Assembly (NCBI GenBank): GCA_019775845.1 | Contig: JADQAV010000015.1 | Location: forward strand, 620,001-684,000 | Reading direction: 5' to 3' | Origin: Myrmaecium sp. VS I D KN 1 | Lineage: Eukaryota > Ascomycota > Dothideomycetes > Valsariales > Valsariaceae | Length of the DNA: 64,000 nucleotides | In this document: in pieces, positions 31,362 through 43,896 of the stretch | Numbering within the stretch: position 1 is the first letter of the stretch | Layout: each line of letters begins with the position of its first letter | The notes under the pieces: model-generated | Seen by the model: the letters and a program-made list of their open reading frames with translations, nothing else | Database searches by the model: none | Told to the model about the DNA's origin: nothing | Translations under genes and position numbers: made by a program

Positions 31362-34300
31362 CTATAAAGGTGCACTTCCATCCATTCTGAGCTCAACAGC
31401 CTGCGCCCTCAACTCCCTCCCTACCTCCCTTCCCAACAGCGTCGTGTCATCGTGTAGAGCATGCTCTCGGGCACCATTGAGTCTGTCCCGCTGCTTTCCT
31501 CCAAATAAGCAATCCCACAGATCTTTGCGAGGGACCAGCTCGCCACCCCCTTTCCTCTTAACCAAGAGCTTGCTCAGGGGTGCCTGCTGCATTTCCAGGC
31601 TATCGGCCGCCTCGAGGGCGCTCTCCTGCAGCGGCGGCGTGGCACTGGCGGATTGATCCTGTGAGGGAGACGAGGAGTTTACGTTCTTACGCTCCATGTG
31701 CGCAAGGCGTCGCGCAACGCTTATCTCGTATATTCTCTCTTCCACTGTGTCGGAGATCAGATACATATACACCGTCGTCGGTCGCTGTTGGCCGATGCGA
31801 TGCACGCGGGCAATCGCCTGCAGCTCCAGCGCCGCGTTGATCAAAGGCTCGCAGAGGAACACATGAGTCGCGTTGACCAGGTTCAGCCCGCTAGAATCCG
31901 ACTTGGCATCGAGCAGGAAGACTTCCTTGGACGGATCGTTGCGGAACTTCTCGATCCCGTCCTTGGCGCCGATTGACGTAAAGCCGATACGAAACTGGGT
32001 GAAAGCATCGGCGAGGACCCCGAGAAACTCGGAATACTGCGTGAAGATGATCGATTTCGAACCCGGATCATGAGCACGAAGCCAGAGAAGATGACGCGAG
32101 ATCGTATCAATTTTCGTCCCGTAGCTGCCGTTCAGGTCGATAGACTGGATCTCGCTCATTATATTGCTGCTCAGGGAGGTGTAGATGGAGCGGTTGCCAT
32201 CGCTGGGTGAACTTTTGTTCTTGGGCAAGGATGATGCAGACGGAGGATCAGTGGAGTGATTCTCTTCCTGGACGAGCAGTTCACGAGGCTTGTAGGTGAT
32301 TTGGTGAAAGTCCGCCAGGGACAAATACCGCTTGCAGAGCTGCACTGGATTTAGAACAGTAACGAAAAGAAGAGACTATAGTACTTACGGGACAGTTGCG
32401 GTGCGCATTCCACCACAACCGGATACAATCTTTGCAGTATTGATGACCGCAAACGGTAAGAACTCCTACTTCAAAGGTGGACTGACAGATCACACAGGTG
32501 CGTTCGGCTTCATTATTGGACTCGTTGCGCAGCGTCAGCAAGAAACGTTGCTTGGACTTGGCCTTAGATATTGCCGCCGCCGTGTCTTGCTCCTTCTTGA
32601 TGGTGCTGTTTAGCGCAACCTCATCGAGCTCTTCATCCAACTCTTCCTTGTATGGCGCAACGGTGTCAGAAATTTGCTGGAGTTGGCGGTAGAATTCCAG
32701 TCGAAGGTTCATTGTCGTACGGAATAATTCCAACTCCTTTTCTAGATTGTTGATGGCCTTTCCTTCGGTGTTTGCAATCCGCTGTATCTCTTTCAGTTGC
32801 TCTTCGACGATTGCGAGCTCGAATTTCGCGCGCTGATTTCCAGACTCTGCCTGTATTTCGAGATTTGTCGCTAATGACCGAACCTTCGTGACCGCAGCTC
32901 GAAGTGAACCATCCGCTGCCGTCGGCTTGAGTTTATCACGCGTAGCCATCACCTGCAAAAGAAGCTCAGGGGCATGTCCCTCTCCTTCTGTGGCGGCGCG
33001 CACCGCGGCCTTCATCTCGTGGTCGATGAGCATGTTCGCCTGTCCGGTCACCGCAAGGTTGCGATCAGCAACTATAGCTCGTAGCGCAGCAATGTAGACG
33101 TACAGCTCATCTTGAGCCTTGGTCGAGTTCTCGTACTCTTCGCCAGTCGTCTCCTTGCCTTCATCCTCGTCGACCAGCGGCATCAGGAGGATTTTAACCA
33201 CCTTTTCTCGCCATTCGTTCAGTTGATGCCTCTGTTGGTTCAAGATATCTCCCAGAGCGTCCATCTCGTCGAGGATCTCCCGGTTCTCGATGCCGCCGTA
33301 ATCTTCTAGTTGCTCGATTTCCTGAACTCTCGTGAGCTGACCCCGCTCGAATTGCGTTCTTAGCTTCCTCATCCTCCGCTCTGCTCGAGTGTGCGTTTCT
33401 TGCAGGATCTCTCTTCGAACAGCCTTCGCCTTGTCATAATATTCCATCTCAAGTTCCTCGAGACGGTGAAAATCTTCTGACTCGGGTTTGGTGATGTTTT
33501 CGTTTACCTTCATCTGATAGTATGCAGTAGCGATGAAGAAAAGGCAGATGTGTTGGACCTCCAGAGCGGAGCGAACTCCTTTCCTCGTAGCAGAGAGGCC
33601 GGATTTCTCAGTCGTCTCATTCTCGCCATCCGAATTTTCAGAATCGGTAGGCTCAGGAGACTGCCCGCGAACCTGATCCTTAGCAGCGTCGAGTCTATCC
33701 TTTGCGATGCGCAGTTCTAAACGGCATTCTTCGACAAATCGCGCGGCATCGACGAGAGCATCTTGATAGATCTTGAGGGCCTTTTCCGCGCGGCGCTCAT
33801 CTGCCTTTACATTACCAACGATATGGCCATGTTGGACCATAGCAAGAATATGCGCCTTCTCTTCTTGGCGCACGATGTTGTCGTTCTGCGCAATCATCAC
33901 CTCCAAGACCTCTGCAACTGTGCGTAGCGGCCCGTTCCGCCGACCCAGTGCGCGCCTGTTTTTATGGCCTACTTGAGGGTGAAGACAAGTTTGGCGAAGT
34001 CGAACGAGCCACTCTCGCATTTTCTCGACCAGGGCAGGGTTGTCCGGTCTGAAAGCGCTCGAAGATGGCGACCCATCTGGGTTGACACCGCAGTCTTCGC
34101 ACATCTGCTTGATGATATCGGCATAGTTTTGTTCCTCAATAGCCGTAAATGGCGTCGTGATGACGACGCGCTTCTGTGGAGGGAGTCGTAATTCGTGCCG
34201 AACCTTCTCCTTCGTATGACGCATGGCAATTTGCCCGAAGATTTGCTTGAACGTCGGCTTATTAATACGGTCCCAGATCCTCTTGGAGCTCGCGAAAGGT

Positions 34301-35966
34301 TCATACCGAAGGAATACCAGAAGGCCGCGTAGGTCTTGGATATCCCTCTTCAATGGTGTACCCGACACCGCCCACGCATTGCGGCGGGGAACAAGACGTG
34401 CGACTATTGCAGCATTGCTCACTCCACTTTCCACCATCTGCGCCTCGTCCAGACAAACGCGCCACCAGGAGATCTCAACTAGAGGACTTCGCTTTGGTTT
34501 GTGTACTTTAGCACGGCGCAAGGAGCGATCCGGAGGGGTTGCAGCAAAGTATATTTCGCCCGCGAGCACGCGATAAGTCGTTAAGACAACATCGTACTGT
34601 AGTAGATTTTGCAGACTCGAAGCTTCTCTTTTCTTCTTGCTCGCCTTATCCAAGGCGATTCCCTCATAATGAAGGACCTTGAGGTGTGGCGCGTGCCTCG
34701 CGATCTCTGTCTTCCATTGCTGGAGAATTGCCGGCGGTGTGATGATCAGAGTGCCCTTAGAGTAGTTGACCTCATTCCCGACGTTACTGTCGAAGCCTTT
34801 ACATCCATGCCGCTCCTCCCGCTTGTGCAAACACATCAGGGCTATGAGTTCGACGGTTTTACCCAGACCCATCTCTTCAGCCAGAATGCCCCCGTAAAGA
34901 CCATCCCGCGCCTCCGGTAGCTGAGGAATAGCTTTGACAACTACTCCGCGCACGTGGCTCACGAAACACACATCACCTTCGGCGTCTCTGACTCCCTGGA
35001 ACGATGGTACGATCCCACTGTTGGCTTCCGGGGTTCCGATTCGGCAAAGTTGTTTGTTCTTGTATGCTACTCCCTCCCGTCGGAGCAGCCAATCCACCGC
35101 CCGTGCCTGGAAGGGATACAGTTGCGTCTCAAGCAGGTCACTTTGTATCATAGGAGAAACTGTCTGCTTCGGATCTGGCACATGCACGTTCTTGTAAAAG
35201 TCCTGGAGCTCCCAGCCGGTATGCACATCGCTTTCGGCAGAGGGAAGATAGGCATCCAACAGATCCAAGGAGCCTTGAAATTTTGGCGACCTATATCCGT
35301 AAGTTTCTACAGAAGACAACCCCACCTTCCAACGGATCTGCGCATCCAGTTGGAAGCATTGCCGGTCGTCGGTCGGAGGACGGATGACATGTTGGACGTA
35401 GGCTATATCTCCATTGTCCAAAGCTTTCTCCAGCCTCTGCTCTTTCGTAAAGATGATCAGCCGGTCCAGGCTCTCAAACAAGTCCGGGCATACATCGGTA
35501 TGTGCTGCGGCTGCGAGAACAATCTGCGTTTGATCGGGCCCAACTATGCGGAGAAGGAATTCATCGTTCGGTAGGAAGTCCAGTCCCTCGAAGGATATGG
35601 GGATGGGGGTATCAGTGAAAGTCGCCCAATGTGATTCTCGAAACACATTGTTGGCGGGGAAGTGCTGGTACTGCGTCAGCTGAGTTTCACGAACACTGGG
35701 GCGCCTGAGAGCGGACTTACAAGATCAAGACAGATCCGGGCTAGGCAGACGCTGTCCAATGCACTGTCTGCAGCAGTGCAACCGTCGACCTTTTCCGCGG
35801 TTCGGGGGAGGACCCGTCGCTTCTTACGAGGCGGCTCTTCATGTGGCGACTGCGAGGTAGTATAGAACTCCAGAAACTGCTCCCATAAATCGACGGGCGA
35901 CCCGGGATCGCTCGCGTTGCTTCGCTGTACGGTAGTGACCCGTGCAACGCCATGCAAGGACGACAT
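31362..35966 (-). CDS. SNF2-family ATPase with RING finger (SHPRH/Irc20-like)
   Basis: Three exons, 35966-35721, 35670-32389 and 32339-31362, give about 1501 aa. The ATG at 35966 is used because the upstream in-frame codons lack an ATG. Proteins of this design are DNA translocases with a ubiquitin-ligase RING set between the two helicase lobes; human SHPRH polyubiquitinates PCNA after replication stress, and yeast Irc20 is related. Walker A (EEMGLGKT) lies near residue 350 and the motif II sequence DEAQ near 492. A long, mainly coiled-coil insert spans about 650-1120. The RING (CVICQSTFEVGVLTVCGHQY, then CKDC, and CPLC restored across the last intron) lies near 1139-1178. Lobe 2 has SIIFTQYSEFLGVLADAF and ARVHRIGQQRPTTVYMY. 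SHPRH's H15 and PHD modules are not seen. Introns are 50 and 49 nt. The gene is divergent from eIF3b. Confidence 0.9.
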
Positions 35967-36702
35967 AATGTCCCTCCGCAACAAGAGGCCACACCCTGCG
36001 AAGCCTGGAAGATCTCGGAGTTGAGCTCACCAGCTAGGTACTGGCCAACGCTTCGGAGTTAACCAGGAAGCCAATCTTATCGCCAAGTCACGTGTTAGGC
36101 AGCCGCGCGAACTCGCAAATCCGCCAGCTTTTCCCCGGCTCTTCGGACTCTTAATTTCGGCCCGTGCGTTCGTGGGCAGGCTTTGGGGAGAGGGGGAGTC
36201 TTGCGTCTTGGAGGGGAGGGAGACTTCGCAGTCTTCTCCGCCAGCGAGGTTTTCCCTAATGGCAGACCCCTATTCAGCTGCAGTCTGGAGTAGCTAGTAG
36301 TTATATATATATGAGAACATATGAGATGCTACATGGTGTAATGTAGCTCGTGGCAGCCACATCTCTTCACTCCTCTCCGTGCATTCCCGCCATGAATCGA
36401 CGTCTTGCCGCCCACAGAGGGAGGAAGGTCATGTATCATCGCAGGTATCGCCAACCCGCAGATCAAAGTCAAAACAGTAGGACTACAATAATCATCTTAA
36501 TATTCCATTGACCGCGACTTGTATATGAATATCTTAGTATTCAGCGGGACGAATCTGGAACTAAGTATTTATCGGCGTCGCGGGGTTTCCGCTTGAGAAA
36601 CCCCTAAAGAGGCTTAGCGCGTGCTTCTCCGACGACACAATCCGAATTTTACGAACTCAACACCACGCTGCGAGAAGGAAGTCCCTCAATCTCACCGCAA
36701 CC
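35967..36702. promoter_or_regulatory. Divergent promoter region of the SNF2-RING gene and eIF3b
   Basis: These 736 bp separate two start codons facing away from each other. An AT-rich segment with TATATATATA lies near 36302-36313, and another AT-rich stretch lies at 36470-36570. No ORF is supported. Which elements serve which gene cannot be told by reading. Confidence 0.5.
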
Positions 36703-39008
36703 ATGGCGCCCTCCTACGACAATCTCCCCGTCGATGACGACTTTGACGAGAATGAGATCGACTTTTCCGACCTTCGCGAACAGTTCGAGGTCCGCCTCGA
36801 TGAAGGTCTGGATGCCTTCGTCGTTCTCGACGGCCTTCCCATCGTGCCCGAGGATTCCAAGCCGAAGCTTATCAAGTTCGTCCTGCGCAAGCTGAATGCT
36901 ATTGGAAAGGTCAAGGATGACGGCTTCCACATGCCCGTGAATGAGAAGGGACAGACTGAGGGGTAAGATGCTGTGGAGAGGGAAACGAATGGGAACAGTG
37001 GCGCTAATGCCGCGACAGTTATGCCTTTGTCGAGTTTGGTGCTCCCAGCGAAGCCGCCGCCGCCGTGAAGCAACTGAACGGCACCCCTCTGGACAAGAAG
37101 CACGTCATGTCTGTCAACAAGCTCACCGACATCGACCGTTTTGGTCGCGAGGGTCGTATCGACGAGGAATATCACCCGCCCGAGATCGAGGAGTTCCAAC
37201 AGAAGGAGCATCTTCGCTGGTGGCTCGGTGACATCGACGCGAGGGATCAGATCGCCATGTATCGCGGCGACAAGGTCGGTGTGTTCTGGAATGAGAAGGA
37301 GGATGCCCCCGAGATGCTGGTGGACCGTGAACATTGGACGGATCTCTTCGTGGCTTGGTCGCCACTGGGTACCTACCTGACTTCCATCCATGCCCAAGGT
37401 GTTCAGCTCTGGGGAGGCAAGTCGTGGAGCAGGCAAAAGCGATTCGCACACCCTGGCGTCAACCTGATCGACTTCTCCCACAACGAAAAGTACCTCGTCA
37501 CCTGGTCGCACCGCCCCCTCCAGATTGACGAGAACCACCCTCCGCCGGGTCTTTCGATCGACGACGATGGTAAGAATTACATCATCTGGGACATTGCGAC
37601 CGGTGAGCCTCTGCGTTCCTTCGCTACTATCGACGTGCCCGGCCCCGCAACGGATGAGGAGGGCAACCAGGTCAAGAAGAAGATGCAGTGGCCTACCTTC
37701 AAGTGGTCTGCCGATGATAAGTACGTTGCCCGCATAACTCCTGGCCAGTCGATCTCCGTCTATGAGACTCCCAGGATGAACCTGCTTGACAAGCAGTCGA
37801 TCAAGATTGAGGGTGTCATGGACTTTGAGTGGGCGCCCGCGACTCCTCGTCGTGAGGGCATCAAGACGTACGAACAGCTCTTCTGTTACTGGACGCCGGA
37901 ACTCGGAAGCAACCCGGCTAAGGTCGGTCTTATGTCCGTTCCGTCCAAGGAGGTTGTCCGTACCCGTAACCTTTTCAACGTTTCCGACGTCAAGCTTCAC
38001 TGGCAATCCGAAGCTTCCTACGTGTGCGTTAAGGTGGACCGTCACTCCAAATCCAAGAAGTCGCTCGCCACCAACCTTGAGATTTTCCGCGTCAAGGAGA
38101 AGGGCGTTCCGGTGGAGGTTGTCGATTCCATCAAGGACACCGTCATCAACTTCGCATGGGAGCCCAAGGGCACCCGTTTCGTTCTCATCACCACCGGCGA
38201 GGCCATTGCCGCTTCCGCCGTCCCTCCCAAGACTTCCGTGTCCTTCTTCGCCCCCGAAATTCGCAAGGGTGGTGCCGTCGGTAGCTTCAAGCACGTTCGC
38301 ACCGTCGAGAAGAAGAACAGCAACGCCATCTACTGGTCTCCCAAGGGTCGGTTCGTGGTCGTTGCCACTCTGCAGTCTCAGCAGAGCTTCGATCTCGACT
38401 TCTGGGATCTCAGCTTCGAGAGGCCCAAGGACGAGAACGACCCGCACAAGGATCTCAACGTCAACCTCCAGCTCATGGCCACGGCTGAGCACTATGGTGT
38501 CACCGACGTTGAGTGGGACCCCACCGGCCGCTACGTGGCCACTGTCGCCAGCGCCTTCAGACATCGGGTAAGCATCACGTACATGTCTCCAACCGAGTGA
38601 AGCAGACTGCTAACGTAACTCTAGATGGAAAACGGCTACCACCTGTACGACTTCAAGGGCACGCTTCTCCGGGAGGAGCACATCGAACAGTTCAAGCAGT
38701 TCCTGTGGCGGCCGCGCCCGCCTACGCTGCTGTCCAAGGAGGAGATGGCCGAGGTGCGCAAGAACCTGCGCAACTACTCCAAGCTCTTCGACGAGCAGGA
38801 CTTGGCCAAGAAGAACACGGCCAACCGTGCGGTGGTGGAGCAACGTCGCCGTCTGCTCGAGGAGTGGCTGGCGTGGCGCGAGTCGGTCAAGCGGATGCTG
38901 GAGGAGGAGGGCATCGTCATCCCGCAGGTCAAGGAGGCCGAGGGCGGCGAGGTGATCGAGGAGATCGTGGAGGAGATCTTGGAGGAGCACGAGGAGGTGG
39001 TCGCGTAG
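36703..39008 (+). CDS. prt1: Eukaryotic translation initiation factor 3 subunit B (Prt1)
   Basis: Three exons, 36703-36962, 37019-38567 and 38625-39008, give 730 aa, close to other fungal eIF3b proteins. eIF3b is the scaffold of the eIF3 complex on the 40S subunit, binding eIF3a, g, i and j during scanning. An acidic N-terminus ([12 protein letters not shown]) leads into an RRM at about 40-125 ([37 protein letters not shown] split by intron 1). Residues about 150-620 form the WD-like beta-propeller ([68 protein letters not shown]). The C-terminal helix ([18 protein letters not shown], then [17 protein letters not shown]) docks other subunits, and the end is very acidic. Codon bias is strong, as expected for a highly expressed gene, and produces a long spurious antisense ORF. 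Confidence 0.97.
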
Positions 39009-39722
39009 GCATAGGCTGGGCTGCGGCTCGTGAACCTGTCGATGTGCTGTCGCCGTTGATTTTGTTGCTTTTTAATGGCATTTCCCGATTCCTTTTTTCT
39101 TTCATTTCCCGTTCCCATTGCATATTTTGAGGAGTGAGGGCTGCTTTGGAGCGGATTGAGGAGCAGGGGTGAGCCGCTGCTAAGGAAAAAAATGAATACG
39201 AGAGGGGATCTTCCCCGAAAAAGCAACGAAATGGGGTTTGGATTGATGAGCGGTGCGTAACGAACGATTGTCATGAGGCTGACTGAGCGGGAACGTGTTA
39301 CATATAGACGAAAAATGGAATTTCCACGCCCAGAGGGACCTTCTTTCACCCGCATCGCAGGATTCCTGCTATTCTGACCGTCGTCTTTTCATTTGCGAAG
39401 CTTACATTTCTTTTGTTTTTTTTCTTTTTTGTCTCTGGTCTCTCTCTCAAATCAGAACCACTAAATGATTACAACAGCGTCGGGACTTCCTTCGTTCCAG
39501 TCGACTAGAGTCCAGCCTTCCTCTGTATACATCTACAGTAAGTAATACCTAGTCCCATTTGCCATTCCCCACGACTGCGCGCCGGGCTTCACACACAAAT
39601 ACCGTACAACCAAAGCCAAACCAACAATCAATCAAATCGACCGATCGCCCACCATTCACTTCGCAAGCGCGGACGAACGCATCGCGCCGGCTGATTGCGT
39701 CTCTATTTTCTCCCTGGTTATC
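39009..39722. other. Convergent 3' flanks of eIF3b and the CFEM gene
   Basis: These 714 bp include T-rich tracts near 39060-39110 and 39400-39440, typical of 3' UTR and polyadenylation DNA. No gene is seen. Confidence 0.6.
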
Positions 39723-40504
39723 CTACAACGCCGCAATCGCGCCCCAGAGCAGCGCCGCGGCGCCGCCCGCCTTGGCGACTTGGCCCGCCGGCATGAGGTT
39801 GTGCGCGGCTGCTCCCGTCTGCGCGGCCGCACTGCTCGCCGCCGCTGATGCGGACGCTGAGGCCGATGCTGAGGCCGAGGACGCGGCGGCGCTGGCGGAA
39901 GAAGAAATGGAGGAGGCGGCGGCGCTAGCGGCGGAGGCGGCGGAGGAGATGGCGGCGGCGACGGAGGAGGATGCCGCGGCGGAGTTGGTTAGGGACGACG
40001 TGGAGGAAGAGGCGGAGGCGGCGCTGGCGGACGAGCCGGAGCTAGAAGCGGAACCCGAGGCGGAAGCGGTGGCGGAGCAGCCGGCCTGGGTGGGCACGGT
40101 GACGCCGGCGGTGCCGCAGAGCTCGGAGGCGAAGGCGATGGTCTTGGCGGTGTCGGCGGCGCTGCAGGACTGGGCGACGCAGCAGGAGAGGTCGGCGATG
40201 AGGGCGGTGTTGGAGCAGATGCAGGTGATGTCGAGCGAGCTGCAGCCTTGGAAGGAGGTGGTGGCGCAGGATTGCTGGGAAGAGGAACGAGGAGGGGGGG
40301 ATGTTAGCGAAAGGAGGGGTTTTTTTTTTCTTTTGGTGAGGGACGGGGGGACGTGGGGTGGCTTTGCGGGTGGGAGAGAATGGGACGGTGGATGGGGTCG
40401 GGAGAGTGCGTTGCTCGTACCGCGCAGGAGGGGAGGTCGGTGAGGCTCTGGGACAGAGCGAGAGCCGGGAGGGAAGACAGGAGGACGGCGGTTGCGAAAT
40501 ACAT
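39723..40504 (-). CDS. CFEM-domain secreted protein, probably GPI-anchored
   Basis: Two exons, 40504-40421 and 40274-39723, give 211 aa. A signal peptide is clear (MYFATAVLLSSLPALALS). The CFEM cysteine pattern is restored by the 146-nt intron: LPSCA joins QSCATTSFQGC, followed by SLDITCICSN, LSCCVAQSC and FASELC (about residues 24-84), with the Asp of the GCxxxD motif present. In characterised CFEM proteins that Asp is the axial haem-iron ligand. Fungal CFEM proteins act in haem capture, adhesion or host interaction. After the domain comes a long Ser/Ala-rich stalk (about 95-185), then a small-residue site and a hydrophobic C-terminus (AGGAAALLWGAIAAL), fitting GPI attachment to membrane or wall. 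There is one cysteine more than the usual eight, from the adjacent CC. Specific ligand unknown. Confidence 0.9.
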
Positions 40505-40827
40505 TATTTACTGGTGCGAGTGAGTGATGGGAGCCGATGGAGTCTGAGGAACCTGAGGGACAGTGAAGAGTGAGTGTATTGCGACTGTCGGTAGGGAGGA
40601 GCGGTGGAGAGCGAGCGTGGAGTGAGGGAGTGAGTAGTGAGTGAGTGACTTATGTACCTTCCGACAGTTAAGTTGTTCAGAGGAGCGCGGGCGGCAGGCC
40701 TGATATTAGGTAGTAGGTAGGTATTTATTGTAGGTAGGAAGGTGAAATCCATGGTAGTAAATCAGTACTAAACCTACACCAGGACCGGAGTAGGAGCTCG
40801 ATTGGTCCTGGCTGTGCCTCTTCGTTT

Positions 40828-40854
40828 CTCGGATCCTCGGATCCTCGGATCCTG
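40828..40854. repeat. TCGGATCC tandem triplet
   Basis: Three perfect 8-bp units in tandem lie in non-coding DNA upstream of the CFEM gene. Confidence 0.8.
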
Positions 40855-41789
40855 CCAACAGTGAACCAATGTCCTGCACCTTTGGATCCTCCCTGGCCGT
40901 CTCGGGAGCTTCATGTGCTCGTCTCTCCAATGATGGGTCGGCCTGGGAGGAGCGAGTGGCTTGATGGCTTTGCCAAGTGGCGCCTCGATCGTTGCCATTT
41001 GTCGCCGTTCATCAGCACGAGCTGGAGGAACAGGTACGACTAGTGACGATAGTAGTTAGGTAGTGAGCAGGGAGGGATCCTTCCATGTGGACATGCCCCC
41101 CCCCTACTCCTAGCTATCATCCGATTTCCACTGGAAGGGAAGCTGAATGCCCGGCATGCACTGGCAGTCCATCATTCCATCCACTCGTCGTTCCGACGAA
41201 AAGCTCCGGAAACAAAGCGAAAAACAGGCAACGATGGTCTGCGGATTCGCTGTTGGTCGGAGGAGCGAGATACAAAGATGATCTGTCGTCGCATGAGGGA
41301 CACCTAGGTCGGAGGTGTCCACTATTTACTACTCCTACCGTCCGCGCGGTCCCCCTTCGTTGCTGGTGGGGAAACGCGTCAAGCATAACCGGCAAGCTTC
41401 TTTCGACATTTTATTCGTTCCCGTCCCCCCGCCATCTCCACTTGCAACACACACCACACACACACCACGTGGGGGAATGGGACGACAGGCCAGTGGATTC
41501 AGGCATCAAGGCATCGATAGGCTTTATCAAGTAACTGCTGTCAGTTCAACTCCATCCACGCCTGAAAAGCCAGGATCCCAGTGGCTCTCGTGGTGTCCCT
41601 CACCCTCACTAACTAACACCATCTCCCACGCCAGGAGTATGGATGAACATCAAGACGCCGAAGGTGCGGCCACCAAAAAAAGAGGAGCAATCATCCCGCC
41701 ATGCAGCCCCGTCTTCCACTGGTTGTCGGAACCAATTGGGCTCAACTGATGAAACGGTGCGCGTGCAGGGGTCGGAACAAAGAAAGAAC

Positions 41790-41810
41790 AAAAAAAAAAA
41801 AAAAAAAAAA
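41790..41810. repeat. Poly(A) tract of 21 bases
   Basis: An uninterrupted A run lies in non-coding DNA. It has no recognisable retroposed sequence next to it and no clear target-site duplication. It could equally be a T-tract promoter element on the other strand. Confidence 0.8.
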
Positions 41811-43040
41811 CGATTCAGCTCGGAGAGCCGCAGACGCGTTGTTGCGTCACATCGGCCAGGGCAGGGCGCAAGTCTCACAAGGCTGAATCAGGCGTCCGAT
41901 GCCCCCGGGCCCTTGCCTGTTCTGAACGGCGTAGGGTCCCTCAGCCGACGTGGGAGGGAGGGAAAGGTGCCAATCGAATCTCTGAAGGAGGGTTCCTATA
42001 CATAAAAGGAGCGTACATACAGTATGTAACCTAGGTGATTGATGCGGATGCAACCTGAAACTCGCAAGAAGCGATCGGTCTCGGTGCATCCGCACTGGAA
42101 CTGCCATCATGTACCTTAGGTATCGTACAAACGGAGGAGAAGTATTTATGTACGTCGAAAAGCGAGCGAAGCGGACGTGCTGCGGACGCGGACGGTACCA
42201 CATCCCGCCGTGCATTGCATACTGTAGTTACCTACCTACATTGCATATGCCTCGCATTTCCATTGCCCTGCTTTTGCTTGCCTCTCCCTCTTCCGCTCCG
42301 CCGACGAGAGGCTGTGCGGGTGGACAGGTAGGTCGGTACATGACTTACCTTGTGCATCAGGTCAAGTATGAGGTACGGCTACGCTCACTCCGTACGGTGG
42401 CCTCCAATGGCAGACCATGCACTTTTGTTTGACTCACCGCCAAGCGGAATAAAACAAAAATGAGAGATTGGGGGGGAGGGGGGGGGGGAAGTTGCTGCTT
42501 CCAGTGCTTGCAGTGTGCTTGCTGACTGCAGCCTCGGGGAGATTAGCGACGCTCGAGATAGTGCTACTAGTACATGGAGAGATAGCATTACTATCGAATA
42601 TCATCGTCATTACGGCGCCGGCGGCCAGCATGCTATCATGATCTTATTTACGTACTGTACGTTTTGCAGCGGGATAAATATGTGTTTCACCCGCCAAGGC
42701 AAGGCTAACTAGTAACGACGGGGGTTTTTCTTCGAGGCCGCCTTTCCAGGATATGTATACCTTAGGCAGGTCCTTCCTATGTACTGAATAGTGCTACCTT
42801 ACCGTACTGTACCTAATATAACGGGAAAAAATGGTTCTCTCTTTTGCTGCGACGTCTGCACCTAGAGGAATAAATACCACCTCAGTTATAAGTACTAATT
42901 CACCTACTCGTATCGAACGGCGAAACAAACTGCGAATCACCAAACGTTCAAACATCATCCAGGTTAGCAGCTTATAAAAATGACGACATCGAGTACACAT
43001 TATTTACCTTACCCACTTGCCGACCAGGACGGCCAACTGC

Positions 43041-43081
43041 GTACCTACATAAGGTAGGTACATACAGTAGTAGACTACTGT
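43041..43081. repeat. Two adjacent perfect inverted repeats
   Basis: GTACCTAC at 43041-43048 pairs with GTAGGTAC at 43054-43061 (5-base loop). ACAGTAGT at 43064-43071 pairs with ACTACTGT at 43074-43081 (2-base loop). They are almost contiguous and would form two hairpins. They belong to the GTAC/TACCT family scattered through this gap. Confidence 0.7.
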
Positions 43082-43874
43082 CAGGTACCAGAGGTGATAG
43101 TCGGGATACCCCTGCACGTCCCATCAAGGTGGACGTAGGTGCCTTGCGGGATTTCTCCTGGCCCGGCAGAGAGTGGATCGGGCAGTGTTGTGCGACCTGA
43201 CTCTCAGGATCCCATCGTTCGGTCAGCGCCGGCTGCAAACTTCTGCACGCGTGGAGGGATGATCATCGCGGTTGCCTGTCACTGCCTTGGCGGCGCCATT
43301 CGTCCAAGACCACTGAGGTGGACGGGAGAGGTGTATGACATACATAATACCTGACGTCGTGACCGTATCATACTAGTACTAAGGTACTAGGTACAATAGA
43401 GTAGGTTATCCGTACTGCAGCCGTACCTCTTTTAGTATGGAGTAGTCTGTTTTATGTCCACGGGTAGGTGTACAGTACAGTATGTGTATGTATGCACAGA
43501 AGTTACAATGCAAAGTGTACTAGTAATGAGGCTGTGATGGGTGCCCCGCCACAATTCTCACACCCAACTCCCGTCCCCCGCAGCCCGGCGGGGGGCCGCC
43601 TCGGGCGTTTCATCAGCCGGATCAACTCCGTCACCGATATTTAATGATAAGGGTCCGGGCATTATCATGGAGCGCTTCATCCTGGCAGACCTCTTTGCAA
43701 TTGTCACCGCGCTCAACGAGACGGAAGGGAGCGGAGAAACCCCGCGGCGAGCAAGGCGGAGTCCCACCCTTCAGCGCAGGGCAGACGGTCAACACCGGGC
43801 GCTCGCTCTCATCTTGGTGGACGGGCGCGCATCTCAGCCTACCAGAAGGCGCCGGGTAGAGGTAGTAGTAGGTA

Positions 43875-43896
43875 AGCAGGCAGGCAGGCAGGCAGG
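43875..43896. repeat. CAGG tetranucleotide microsatellite, 5 units
   Basis: A perfect GCAG/GCAGG run lies directly after a TAGTAGTAGG stretch. It is non-coding. Confidence 0.75.

Noticed and set aside
36714-38564. A 616-codon minus-strand open frame across eIF3b
   Set aside because: It shows the same in-register codon-bias effect, and it also runs through the eIF3b intron and into exon 1, where the sense gene is certain.
39559-40443. A 294-codon plus-strand frame rich in Ala and Glu
   Set aside because: It is the antisense of the Ser/Ala-rich stalk of the CFEM gene, and the cysteine pattern and signal peptide show the minus strand codes.
41760-41815. The A21 tract as the tail of a retroposed copy
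   Set aside because: No upstream sequence resembles a known short or long interspersed element, and no target-site duplication is evident.
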